64,000 nucleotides of DNA, from positions 228,444-292,443 of the forward strand of contig NZ_BAAAGF010000005.1 in the NCBI RefSeq assembly GCF_039524015.1, given 5' to 3'. Below, piece after piece: positions 8,628 to 17,474 of this stretch. The notes beneath the pieces were generated by a model, which did not search any database, was not told the origin of the DNA, and saw nothing but the letters and a program-made list of their open reading frames with translations. The translations under genes were made by a program, and so were the position numbers. How positions within the stretch are numbered: the stretch's first letter is position 1; each line of letters starts with the position of its first letter. The stretch comes from Gaetbulibacter_B jejuensis. Lineage in GTDB: Bacteria; Bacteroidota; Bacteroidia; Flavobacteriales; Flavobacteriaceae.

Positions 8628-9740
8628 TTAAAACTGTGGTCCCAAAACTTTCGATAAGTTTGTTAAGAAAGGGATCATCTTATCACTATTAGTATATACC
8701 ACTAATCCATAATCCTTTTCAGGGATAAACATTGCATAAGCCTGAAAGTCGTGGTTATTACCTGTATGCATATGCATTGTATAACCCTCTGTTATTTTTT
8801 GAGTAAATCCTAATCCCCAGCCAGTTTGTCCTACCTCTTGTTTTAATGGATTATCATCCTTAAAATGCGTATGCTCTTTTAGCATTTCATTAAACGTTTT
8901 TTCTTGAAGTCCTTCTTTTTTTAACATAGCAATAATAAATTTTGCATACTCATTTGCTTCACTATGAAGACTTGCGTAAGAGAAAAAAGTAGTTCCATCT
9001 CCCGACCCAGCTCGTGGACTATCGTCTATAGGCTTTCCTTCTTTATCATGTCCAAACACCTTGTGTTTTGCTACATAATCATCCCAAACAAAAGTTGAAT
9101 GTGGCATTTTTAAAGGTACCGTCACTTCGTTTTGAAATAATTCATTTAAGTCTGCTTTATAGCCAACCCCGTTTTGCATCCCAATAATGGCTGCCAAATA
9201 TTGATAGGCTTCCCCAGAATACATAAAATCTGTTCCTGGCTTAAATGCCAATTTTATAGGTTGGCCATTAGAATGGTTTGGAAAACCTGTTTGATGCGCT
9301 AAAACCATTCGAGCGGTTATCAATTTTGCTTTTTCTTGAGATTCAGGAACAATACCTGGGTGTGGAAGATATTCATAAAGTGGTTTGTCTAAATCCAACT
9401 TCCCCTTCTCAACCATTTTCATTACAAAATAAGCAAAAATTGGTTTTGATAAGGATGCTGCTTCAAAAATGCTATGGTCATCTACTGCTATTTTGGTTTC
9501 CATATTACTCACTCCCATTGCTTCATGATAAACAACTTTGTTATCATTGATTACAGCTATGGAAATAGCAGGGATATTTTCGGATTCCATTATTTCCTTG
9601 ATTTCAGAGGTAAGTTTGGCCGCTTTAATAGTTTTATCATCTACAGTTGTTATTGTTTCCTTTTGCGCACAGGCAAATAATGTTGTTAAACAACAGACTA
9701 TTGTAAGTGTTAAATAAATTGGTGTGTTTTTAAAAGTCAT
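8628..9740 (-). CDS. serine hydrolase (beta-lactamase/PBP4* family) lipoprotein
   Basis: 370 residues. The signal ends LFAC (lipobox, Cys about 24), so it is probably membrane-anchored. The SxxK pair is SLSK at residues 96-99, the second motif is YSG near 170 (FMYSGEAY) and the third is HTG near 338 (MHMHTGNNH), all in class C beta-lactamase-like order. The substrate is unknown; family members include peptidases, esterases and D-amino acid hydrolases. It lies 28 bases upstream of the DUF6249-sigma operon and may be its first gene. Confidence 0.85.
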   Translation of the reverse strand: MTFKNTPIYLTLTIVCCLTTLFACAQKETITTVDDKTIKAAKLTSEIKEIMESENIPAISIAVINDNKVVYHEAMGVSNMETKIAVDDHSIFEAASLSKPIFAYFVMKMVEKGKLDLDKPLYEYLPHPGIVPESQEKAKLITARMVLAHQTGFPNHSNGQPIKLAFKPGTDFMYSGEAYQYLAAIIGMQNGVGYKADLNELFQNEVTVPLKMPHSTFVWDDYVAKHKVFGHDKEGKPIDDSPRAGSGDGTTFFSYASLHSEANEYAKFIIAMLKKEGLQEKTFNEMLKEHTHFKDDNPLKQEVGQTGWGLGFTQKITEGYTMHMHTGNNHDFQAYAMFIPEKDYGLVVYTNSDKMIPFLTNLSKVLGPQF

Positions 9741-9760
9741 CTTATTCTTGATTTATATGA

Positions 9761-9795
9761 TTATAATTTTGTTCGATGTGAATTCACAATTATAA
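9761..9795. repeat. inverted repeat upstream of the serine hydrolase gene
   Basis: TTATAATT (9761-9768) and AATTATAA (9788-9795) form an 8-bp inverted repeat around a 19-base centre that contains GAATTC. It sits 20 bases before the start of the minus-strand serine hydrolase gene, where an operator would be expected. The arms are AT-only, so chance is possible. Confidence 0.3.
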
Positions 9796-9997
9796 GACAA
9801 GATGACTTAAAAAAAGGTTGCAGAAATAATCCAAATTGATTGTATCAATCCATTATTGAAAAAAATTATAGGCTTATTAAATGATTTTGAGTAATCAAAA
9901 TAATATAAGTTAACCAGTTTTTATAGTTTTGTTTCCAACAATTTAGCGTTTAAATTACCAAAAGCATTAACTCATAAAAACACATTCAGAAAATATT

Positions 9998-10801
9998 TTG
10001 AATTTCTTTAATAATCAGGTCCATTTTGTGTCATCCTTGAGGATTAAACTTGTTATTAGTATAATCATTGGAGTTTTTTTATCGTTTGTGATTATTTTTC
10101 TTGAACCTTTTAACACGAATGAATATAAATCTAGTTTTAGAACACTATTACTCATTGGATTTGGTTTTTTATTGTCTTTAGTTTATGTAATTCAAAGTGT
10201 TTTTGAAAACATCTGGTATCGTAGATTCAATAAAGTTTGGAAAGTCTATCATGAAATAGTTTCTATATTAGTTTTTTTTGTTGTTTCGGGAAGTGTTATA
10301 TTTCTGTATAACACTAAAGTTATCAATGGTTTAGATTATTCCATCGAAGCTCATTGGTGGTATTACAAAAATATTGTCTTTGTTTTTATTCCCATTCTTA
10401 CACCACCATTATTTTACTTACGAAACAAATTAGGGGAACGTATTTTGCCTATAGATAAAAGTATAGTTATCGTAACAGGAGAAAACAAAAAAGATTTTCT
10501 AAAACTTGAAAAAAAGAAATTACTCTACATTAAAGCAGTTCAAAACTATATTGAGATATGTTTTTTAGAAAATGACACAAAAGTATCTACAAAAATGTTC
10601 AGACAGACGCTTTCTAACGCACACAAACAACTACCCTATTTAGAAAAATGTCATAGGTCTTATCTTTTGAATATAGGTAATATTAAAAAAATAAAAGGTA
10701 ATTCTCAAAATGCAAAAGTATCTTTTAATAATGTTGAGCAAATGATACCACTTTCAAAAACATATTATAATAAAATAAAAAGTAAATTATTCATTGAGTA
10801 A
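9998..10801 (+). CDS. membrane-bound LytTR transcriptional regulator
   Basis: About 267 residues: four membrane helices in the first 150 (for example KLVISIIIGVFLSFVIIFL), then a LytTR DNA-binding domain at about 165-265 with LLYIKAVQNYIEICF, KCHRSYLLN and MIPLSKTYYNKIKS. There is no ATG in the frame before the first helix: the in-frame stop at 9968 leaves TTG 9998 or a GTG near 10028 as starts, and I chose the TTG. It is probably a membrane-tethered regulator that controls nearby or unlinked genes. Confidence 0.8.
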   Translation: MNFFNNQVHFVSSLRIKLVISIIIGVFLSFVIIFLEPFNTNEYKSSFRTLLLIGFGFLLSLVYVIQSVFENIWYRRFNKVWKVYHEIVSILVFFVVSGSVIFLYNTKVINGLDYSIEAHWWYYKNIVFVFIPILTPPLFYLRNKLGERILPIDKSIVIVTGENKKDFLKLEKKKLLYIKAVQNYIEICFLENDTKVSTKMFRQTLSNAHKQLPYLEKCHRSYLLNIGNIKKIKGNSQNAKVSFNNVEQMIPLSKTYYNKIKSKLFIE

Positions 10802-10906
10802 AAGCACAACCTATTCATTAATCAAAATAAGGCTCATTTCGTCACTTTTACTTGAATAGCATACGGTTTGTTATTTTATTTGAAAATCAAATTTAAAACA
10901 TCTGTT

Positions 10907-11611
10907 ATGTACGACTATCAAAAAACAAAAACCAAATTACTAACTATATCTTTAATTTTTATATCATTCTTTGGGTTTAGTCAATCAAAGGAAATTAACA
11001 TCGAATTCATTGGTAACTGTGGATTGTATATGACTGATGGATTAACTAATATCTATACTGATTTCCCATATAAATCTGGAGCACATAATTATATGGAGTT
11101 CGACGAATCTGAATTGGATAGTGTAAAAGAAAATTCTATATTTATTTTTACTCATAAACACTCTGACCACTACTCAAAAAAGAACTTAAAAAAGATAATT
11201 AAAGAAAAAGGAGGAGAACAATTTGGAGTTTCTAACATTTCAGATTTAGAAAAATTGAATAATACAATAAATGATTTTGAGATTAAAGCATTTAAAACTG
11301 AACACAAAGTATTTGGAGTTTCATTTAAACACTATTCATTTTTAATATCTTGGCACGGTAAAAGGATATACTTATCTGGAGACACAACTAATCCTGAAAC
11401 AATGGGGAAAGTTAAAAATATTGATTGGGCTTTTGTCCCTTATTGGATTTTAAACAACGCAAAAGAACAGGGAATCTCAATTGATGTAAAAATGTATTTT
11501 ATTTATCATTTGTACCCCGAGCAAATTCCAAGTGCGAAAGCACAATTGAAAGAGGTTGAGAACATGCATCCGTTAACAGATCAAGGAGAAATACTCACTC
11601 TAAAATATTAA
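10907..11611 (+). CDS. secreted MBL-fold metal-dependent hydrolase
   Basis: About 234 residues from the ATG at 10907; the frame extends upstream to a TTG, but the ATG directly precedes a good signal peptide ending FFGFSQ. The HxHxDH metal motif is HKHSDH, and a later metal ligand sits in YLSGDTTNPE. Overall shape is that of UlaG-like/beta-lactamase-superfamily-2 hydrolases. It is likely periplasmic; the substrate is unknown. It stands alone, 105 bases after the LytTR gene in the same direction. Confidence 0.8.
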   Translation: MYDYQKTKTKLLTISLIFISFFGFSQSKEINIEFIGNCGLYMTDGLTNIYTDFPYKSGAHNYMEFDESELDSVKENSIFIFTHKHSDHYSKKNLKKIIKEKGGEQFGVSNISDLEKLNNTINDFEIKAFKTEHKVFGVSFKHYSFLISWHGKRIYLSGDTTNPETMGKVKNIDWAFVPYWILNNAKEQGISIDVKMYFIYHLYPEQIPSAKAQLKEVENMHPLTDQGEILTLKY

Positions 11612-11755
11612 ACTAAAAAAAATTGAGTTGGGATTAAATCTTTGAAAAACCAAATAAACAACTTTCTAGAACCATCGTGGTTTTATTGTTGAAACCAAGA
11701 TACGTCCAAGTTTGGATTCAGAAAAAATCATAAATTGGATATTTTTATTTATATC

Positions 11756-12031
11756 ATGAGAAATTTTTTAAAAATAATATTTTTTGTTTTTGGATTTGCT
11801 TTTATTTTTATCGCATATTCAAGTATTATGTTTTCCATCTCAAAGCTCTTATCTGATTCTAATACTGTATTTTACACATTACTGATTCCCAACTTCTTTA
11901 TAACTATGTTCACTATTATGAAAATGGATGAAACCCGTCATGAAAAGAAATCTATTATAATTATTCTATCTATTATATTCCTGATATTAAATGTCAGATT
12001 TTTCTTGTTTAATTTTCATTATATTTTTTAA
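11756..12031 (+). CDS. small membrane protein, unknown function
   Basis: 91 residues from the ATG at 11756 (a TTG lies seven codons upstream). Three hydrophobic segments cover nearly the whole chain: FLKIIFFVFGFAFIFIAYS, a helix around 43-62, and the C-terminal segment with IIIILSIIFLILNVRFF. No recognisable domain. The base composition is very AT-rich. Confidence 0.5.
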   Translation: MRNFLKIIFFVFGFAFIFIAYSSIMFSISKLLSDSNTVFYTLLIPNFFITMFTIMKMDETRHEKKSIIIILSIIFLILNVRFFLFNFHYIF

Positions 12032-12164
12032 CTGCTTTTAATAATATTTGTTATAAAAGCAAAAAACAAGAACCTGTGTTACTGTCAACTCCAAAGCGAA
12101 AGAACTCGAAAAGCTATATAGAGCAGCCGAGTTTATTCCAGAATGCGCCAACTATTCAATTTAA

Positions 12165-12784
12165 CTGCTTTTGATAAAGATAGTGTAGATAAACGAAGTT
12201 AATTTAATTAATTTTAACGGTATCAATCATTTTATAAAGCGTTATGAAAGAGTTTGCTTATTCAGTTTATTTAAGCGAAATAGTTTTTCAGGTAAAAATT
12301 GCTCAACAAGCGGCAAGCCGTTTACCTGTCGATCCTGGGAATTTTGACCACATTGAAGTTTGGTGTTCAATTCAATCTATTCTTGGGGCAACTGCAAATG
12401 TTTCTAAAATACTTTGGCCCAGTTTAAAAAAAAGCCAAGGAAGAGGTGAAGAGTTAAGAAAACTGCTGGGTGTTGATGAAAACAGTGTTATTGCTGATAG
12501 AGGTATACGAAATCATTTTGAACATTATGACGAACGCATAGAACGTTTGTTTCAAGGCAAATCAAGTGTTAGTTTTATTGATCTAGCTTTCAACCCTTTT
12601 AAACCACAAAAGTGGGAAACGCCAAAATATTATCAAAGGGCGTATAATCAAGTTGATAGAATAGTGACATTTCAAAACGAAACTCTTGATTTAAAAGAAG
12701 TTCTTATAGCTCTTGAAAGCATTAAAACAAAATGCAGTGCTTATGTCCTATAAAGTTTATTGCTTTTGAAAAAGAAAGTGTTGA
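12165..12784. repeat. imperfect 25-bp direct repeats flanking the HEPN-like gene
   Basis: The 25-base block at 12165-12189 (beginning CTGCTTTTGATAAAGA) matches 12760-12784 (beginning TTGCTTTTGAAAAAGA) at about 21 of 25 positions in direct orientation. The second copy begins just after the stop of the 12244 gene. The pair could be traces of a duplication or of recombination at the left edge of the island. Confidence 0.4.
12244..12753 (+). CDS. hypothetical protein with HEPN-type Rx4H motif
   Basis: 169 residues, soluble, largely alpha-helical. I do not recognise the family, but residues 89-94 read RNHFEH, an R-x4-H with Asn after the Arg, as in the catalytic motif of HEPN ribonucleases. A conserved-looking acidic patch (HYDERIE) follows. 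HEPN proteins are common in toxin-antitoxin, abortive-infection and CRISPR effectors. It stands alone just before the hipBA-restriction operon, so a defence role is plausible but inferred. No antitoxin partner (MNT or similar) is seen next to it. Confidence 0.6.
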   Translation: MKEFAYSVYLSEIVFQVKIAQQAASRLPVDPGNFDHIEVWCSIQSILGATANVSKILWPSLKKSQGRGEELRKLLGVDENSVIADRGIRNHFEHYDERIERLFQGKSSVSFIDLAFNPFKPQKWETPKYYQRAYNQVDRIVTFQNETLDLKEVLIALESIKTKCSAYVL

Positions 12785-12823
12785 AATGAGAGTGTAACTT
12801 CAAATAATTAAATAACCATTATA

Positions 12824-12855
12824 TTGGTTTTTTTAAACTAAAAACACTATATTTG
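12824..12855 (+). promoter_or_regulatory. Bacteroidota-type promoter for the hipBA-restriction operon
   Basis: The -7 element TATATTTG (12848-12855) matches TAnnTTTG, and TTG at 12824-12826 serves as the -33 element with a 21-base spacer. It lies 20 bases before the hipB ATG. No other such element was noticed between the ten downstream genes, consistent with one main transcript. Confidence 0.55.
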
Positions 12856-12874
12856 ACTGTTTTAATGGTTTTTT

Positions 12875-13138
12875 ATGTTAGATATAGTTACAATAAAAGA
12901 TGTAAAAGTAAAGTTAGGAGAAATTTGCAAACAACAACGTAAAATTCACGAATTATCACGTGAAGATTTAGCTGATGCATTGGATGTTTCTAGAACAACT
13001 ATTCAAAATTTTGAAAACGGTAATAATGCAACATTAGATACCGTATTGAAAATTACGAATCATTTTGACCTGTTAGAACCCCTTTATAAATCATTAAAGG
13101 ATTTAGAAGATACTAATAATTTAAATTCATTGTATTAG
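12875..13138 (+). CDS. hipB: XRE/HipB-type HTH antitoxin
   Basis: 87 residues with an XRE helix-turn-helix: LGEICKQQRKIHELSREDLA, LDVSRTTIQNFENGNN, then a short C-terminal helix. It lies one base before hipA, the standard HipB-HipA order, and would bind operator DNA and HipA to silence the toxin and the operon. Its position directly after the only promoter suggests it also autoregulates the restriction genes downstream; that is inference. Confidence 0.85.
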   Translation: MLDIVTIKDVKVKLGEICKQQRKIHELSREDLADALDVSRTTIQNFENGNNATLDTVLKITNHFDLLEPLYKSLKDLEDTNNLNSLY

Positions 13139-13139
13139 T

Positions 13140-14408
13140 ATGTCTAAAAATAATATAATAGAAGTCATAATATTTGGTCAAGAGATAGGAAAACTGGGCT
13201 ATGATATAGACAAAAGAGCGTCCTATTTTCAATACAACCCAGACTTTTTAGAATCGAACCAATACACGAATATATTTCCCTATATATTTAAGCGAATAAA
13301 ACCAATACAGGTATTTAAAAAGTTTGAAGGAGAAACATTTAGGGGCTTACCACCAATGATTGCCGATTCTTTACCTGATATGTTTGGTAACATTATCTTT
13401 AAGGAATGGTTTGAGACCAAAAATAAAGAATTCAAAAAAATAACCCCACTTGAGCAATTAACCTATGTGTCCAATCGTGGTATGGGTGCTATAGAATACC
13501 ATCCAACGGCTGAAATACCAAAATCATCAACAATTAATATTGATGAAATTGTTGAAGTATTGAATAAAGTGTTGGATTTAAAAAATGAAACGGCAGCAGA
13601 AGAATTGAACGATGCAGCACTGTTAAATATATTCAAAATAGGTACCTCTGCAGGAGGCGCACGTCCTAAAATTTTAATCTCTGAACATAAAAAGACAGGC
13701 AAAATTATTCCTGGAGATATTGAATATAGTGAAGACTATAGCCATTATTTGGTCAAATTAAGTATGAATGAAGAATGGGGCTATAACAAAGAAAAGGTGG
13801 AATACGCCTACTATCTAATGGCTCAAGAGGCAGGAATCCAAATGATGCCTTCAAAATTAATTGAAAACAAACACTTTGCAACCCTTCGTTACGATAGGCA
13901 AAATGGTGAAAAACAACATGTTCTAACAGCGACTGGTTTAACAGGATGGGATTTCAAAAAACCAGACAATGCTAGTTATGAAAACGTATTCAAATTAGCT
14001 TTAGATATTAAAGTACCCTACAAGGATATTCAAGAATTGTTCAAGCGGATGGTGTTTAATCTGGTTTTTGCGAACATCGATGATCACTTAAAGAACCACA
14101 GCTTTATATACGATAAAGAAACCAATGCTTGGGGTTTGGCACCAGCCTATGATTTAACATATCCGTTAAATATTAATTTCAATTACAATAATATTTCTAG
14201 AGCGCTGTCTATAAACGATAAAAGAGCAGATATATCTTTAGAGGATATAATGACAATTGCAGAGACTTATGCAATTAAAAATCCTAAAGGAATTATCAAA
14301 GAAGTGCAAACTGTAATAGATAGTTGGGATGCTATTACCAAAGATTTGGAGATCCCTGAAAAGGTGAGAAATGAAATTAAAAAAGAATTTACGAAACTAA
14401 CAAACTAA
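13140..14408 (+). CDS. hipA: HipA family serine/threonine kinase toxin
   Basis: 422 residues, full length for HipA. The N-subdomain contains FRGLPPMIADSLPD and the P-loop-like GTSAGGARPK (168-177); the ATP-binding Lys is likely 206 in YLVKLS. The C-terminal kinase core has the catalytic NIDDHLKNHSF (Asp314) and the metal motif APAYDL (Asp338). HipA kinases phosphorylate translation factors or tRNA synthetases to induce dormancy; the target here is not known. No key residue is missing, so it should be active. hsdM starts 5 bases after it. Confidence 0.9.
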   Translation: MSKNNIIEVIIFGQEIGKLGYDIDKRASYFQYNPDFLESNQYTNIFPYIFKRIKPIQVFKKFEGETFRGLPPMIADSLPDMFGNIIFKEWFETKNKEFKKITPLEQLTYVSNRGMGAIEYHPTAEIPKSSTINIDEIVEVLNKVLDLKNETAAEELNDAALLNIFKIGTSAGGARPKILISEHKKTGKIIPGDIEYSEDYSHYLVKLSMNEEWGYNKEKVEYAYYLMAQEAGIQMMPSKLIENKHFATLRYDRQNGEKQHVLTATGLTGWDFKKPDNASYENVFKLALDIKVPYKDIQELFKRMVFNLVFANIDDHLKNHSFIYDKETNAWGLAPAYDLTYPLNINFNYNNISRALSINDKRADISLEDIMTIAETYAIKNPKGIIKEVQTVIDSWDAITKDLEIPEKVRNEIKKEFTKLTN

Positions 14409-14413
14409 TTAAA

Positions 14414-16063
14414 ATGTTAACAACCGAAATAAAAAATAAGGTACAGAATTTATGGGATAGACTATGGGCTGGAGGTCTTGCTAACCCTATTACAGCTATA
14501 GAACAAATTTCGTATCTGCTTTTTATGAAAAGATTAGAGGTCTTTAATCCTAAAACTAAAAAAGAATTCAAATGGTCTACTTATCACGAATATGAGGGGG
14601 AGAAACTTGTCACTCAAGTTAAAGATAAAGTGTTTGAATATATCAAACATGAATTGGCTGAAAAGGATGAACCTTTTGCGAAAGCCATGAAAGACTCGGT
14701 GTTTTTAATTAATACACCCTCTTTATTAAAGGATGCAATTGAATTTATTGATTCAATTTATAAAGAAATTGAAAAACAAGAAAAAAATAACAACCAATAT
14801 TTTCAGGATATACAGGGTGATGTCTATGAGTATCTTTTAAGGCATACAAGTGAAGCAGGTAAAAATGGACAATTTAGAACGCCTCGTCACATCATTCAAA
14901 TGATGGCAGAAATATTAGATCCAGATACAGACGGTAAAATTTGTGATTTAGCCTGTGGTTCAGCTGGATTTTTAGTTGGTGCTTATCAATACATAATAAC
15001 GAAATACTCAAAGAAAAAAGTAAAAGACGAAAATGGTCTTGAAAAAGGAATTGATGGTACAAACTTAAGTAATAACCAGAAAAATGATTTAAAGAAAAAC
15101 ATTTTTTACGGATTTGATGTAGACCAAACAATGGTAAGAATAGGAATGATGAATATGATGATGCATGGTATTACCCATCCTAACATAACACATTTGGATA
15201 CTCTATCCACTAGGTATGAAAAATTTGAACAAGAACAAAACATTGATAATATTCATAATGAGGTTATAATTAAAGGTAGTGTAAAAATTCTTAAGACATC
15301 TGAAGCGGATAAGAGTTCTAAAAATAATGACGATAGTTCGTCAGAAAAGTACAAGTATATACTAGCAAACCCGCCATTTACTGGAAAAATTAACAGTGAA
15401 ACTGTATCAGATAATTTAGATAGGATATATCCAATTACAGAGAATAAGAAAACACAGAAGAAAGGTAGACAAAAAACGGTGCAATCAGAACTTCTATTTT
15501 TAGAAAGAATGATTTATATGTTAGAAGTTGGAGGTAGAGCATGTGTAATTGTTCCTGAAGGACTTTTGTTTAATTCATCATCATACCATGTTAAAACTAG
15601 AAAGATGTTGATGCAAGATTGTGATTTGCAGGGTGTAATTTCACTGCCTGGTGGTGTTTTTCAACCATATACAGGAGTAAAAACGTCTATATTAATTTTT
15701 GAAAAAAGAAAATTAAGAAGCGATGTGTTTCAGGATACTCATGTTTGGTTTTATGAAATGAAATCTGATGGGTATTCTTTAGATACTAATCGAAAAAAAT
15801 TGAAAGAAAACCCATTACCTAAAACCATTAATAATTGGAGAAACAGATTCAAAAGGAATCAAAGCAATAGAAAATTACAACATTTTTCAATTCCATTTAA
15901 TGAAATAGAGAGTAATAAGTTTGAAATTAATTTTAATAAATATAAAAAATTTGAATACGAGGCTGAAGAGTACCGCTTGCCAAAGGATATTATTGAAGAA
16001 CTCGTTGTTTTGGAAGACGAGATTATTAAAAGCCTAAACAATTTGGATTATGAAAAAATATAA
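14414..16063 (+). CDS. hsdM: type I restriction-modification system N6-adenine methyltransferase subunit
   Basis: 549 residues. An N-terminal helical HsdM_N domain covers about 5-130, and the TRD-facing block with RTPRHIIQMMAE is near 155. SAM-binding motif I is DLACGSAGF at 178-186 and the catalytic NPPF is at 319-322, as in gamma-class N6-adenine methylases. The C-terminal end is helical. It overlaps hsdS by 14 bases. Together with HsdS it would methylate a bipartite site; no HsdR gene is in the window. Confidence 0.93.
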   Translation: MLTTEIKNKVQNLWDRLWAGGLANPITAIEQISYLLFMKRLEVFNPKTKKEFKWSTYHEYEGEKLVTQVKDKVFEYIKHELAEKDEPFAKAMKDSVFLINTPSLLKDAIEFIDSIYKEIEKQEKNNNQYFQDIQGDVYEYLLRHTSEAGKNGQFRTPRHIIQMMAEILDPDTDGKICDLACGSAGFLVGAYQYIITKYSKKKVKDENGLEKGIDGTNLSNNQKNDLKKNIFYGFDVDQTMVRIGMMNMMMHGITHPNITHLDTLSTRYEKFEQEQNIDNIHNEVIIKGSVKILKTSEADKSSKNNDDSSSEKYKYILANPPFTGKINSETVSDNLDRIYPITENKKTQKKGRQKTVQSELLFLERMIYMLEVGGRACVIVPEGLLFNSSSYHVKTRKMLMQDCDLQGVISLPGGVFQPYTGVKTSILIFEKRKLRSDVFQDTHVWFYEMKSDGYSLDTNRKKLKENPLPKTINNWRNRFKRNQSNRKLQHFSIPFNEIESNKFEINFNKYKKFEYEAEEYRLPKDIIEELVVLEDEIIKSLNNLDYEKI

Positions 16064-17474
16064 ACTCACTGATATTTTTGAGATTCAAATTGGCAAAACA
16101 CCTAGCAGGTCAAATAAGTATTACTGGGGTGATGGAAGTCAGTGGTTATCTATAAAAGATTTGAATAATTTAGAAGAAGGTAAATACATAGCTAAATCAA
16201 AAGAAAGTATAACTAATGCTGCCATATCAGACACAAATATTAAAATAGTTCCTCCAGGAACATTACTTTATAGCTTTAAATTGAGTATTGGAAAGGTAGC
16301 TATTACTAAAAACTCAATTTATACTAATGAAGCAATAGCAGCTTTCTTACCAAAAAAGAATGTCAATGTAAATATTGATTATCTATTCTATTTATTAAAA
16401 AGTACTGATGTTAGCAAACTAGCTCATGATGCTGCCAAAGGGAAATCACTTAACAAGCGAACGCTAGAAAAGATAGTTATTTCGCTACCATCTTATGAGG
16501 TACAAAGAAAAAAAGCCGATTTACTTAATCAAGTTCAAAATTCAATTAATAACAGATTAAAAACTATAGAATTATTAGAAGAATATTTCAAATCAGTTTT
16601 TCTTGAAATGTTTGGTGATCCAATTATAGATAACAAAGGAATAGGAAAGAAACCTTTATCCTTTTTTGGAGAATGGAAAAGTGGTGGAACTCCTCCTCGA
16701 TCTGAAGAAAAATATTTTAAAGGTGATATACCTTGGTTTTCTTCAGGCGAGTTAAATCATACATATATCTATGATAGCAAAGAGCATATTACGGATGAGG
16801 CTATTGAAAAAACTAGCGCTCAAAAAATAGATAAAGGCAGTCTGTTGTTAGGGATGTATGATACCGCTGCATTGAAAGCTAGCATTACTACAGTTGATTG
16901 TTCATGTAACCAGGCCGTAGCTTTTGCTAAATTAAATGAAAAAGTTTGTGTACCAATTTTTATTTATTACAACATAATTTTTGGGAGAGACTTTTTTTTA
17001 AATAGAAGAGAAGGCGCGAAACAAAAAAACCTTAATCTAACCAAAATTAAAGAAACAGAAGTACTATACCCTAAAATATCAGAACAGCTAAAGTTTGTTG
17101 AAAAATTTGATTTATTTCAAAATCAATTAAGCAATTATCGAAAGTCTCTATCTCTCCTTCAAGAGCTATTTCAATCATTACTATACCAAACGTTTAATCA
17201 AATAGATAAAAAAGAAGATGAAATAGATATTTTATTAAATGATGAATTTGAGTTAGAGAGGCTTCTGGAGGAAATAAAAAATGCAAATGAAATTGAAACA
17301 ACAACTCAATATGATATTTTAAAAGATAGATTGTTTCAGGTACTTGAACGGACAGAAGAAAGAAATTTAGAAAATATGGATTTTAAAAAAGGGATTGTTC
17401 AAGTTTTAGATAAAAGCAATGTCAAATTAGAATATAATAAGCTTTATAAATTAAATAATAATGAAGTTAGTTAG
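16050..17474 (+). CDS. hsdS: type I restriction-modification specificity subunit
   Basis: 474 residues with two target-recognition domains. The first begins IGKTPSRSNKYYWGDGSQWL and the second GGTPPRSEEKYFKGDIPWF, near residue 210; each is followed by a conserved helix (central 165-195; distal 350-385). An extra charged, helical tail of about 90 residues (385-474) goes beyond the usual end of HsdS. The tail may contact the ATPase encoded next, with which the gene overlaps by 14 bases; that is a guess from position. Confidence 0.9.
   Translation: MKKYKLTDIFEIQIGKTPSRSNKYYWGDGSQWLSIKDLNNLEEGKYIAKSKESITNAAISDTNIKIVPPGTLLYSFKLSIGKVAITKNSIYTNEAIAAFLPKKNVNVNIDYLFYLLKSTDVSKLAHDAAKGKSLNKRTLEKIVISLPSYEVQRKKADLLNQVQNSINNRLKTIELLEEYFKSVFLEMFGDPIIDNKGIGKKPLSFFGEWKSGGTPPRSEEKYFKGDIPWFSSGELNHTYIYDSKEHITDEAIEKTSAQKIDKGSLLLGMYDTAALKASITTVDCSCNQAVAFAKLNEKVCVPIFIYYNIIFGRDFFLNRREGAKQKNLNLTKIKETEVLYPKISEQLKFVEKFDLFQNQLSNYRKSLSLLQELFQSLLYQTFNQIDKKEDEIDILLNDEFELERLLEEIKNANEIETTTQYDILKDRLFQVLERTEERNLENMDFKKGIVQVLDKSNVKLEYNKLYKLNNNEVS

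Noticed and set aside
12060..12160. Short protein-like stretch (KAKELEKLYRAAEFIPEC) upstream of the HEPN-like gene
   Set aside because: It has no start and ends after about 30 codons; it may be a gene remnant, but nothing identifies the parent family.
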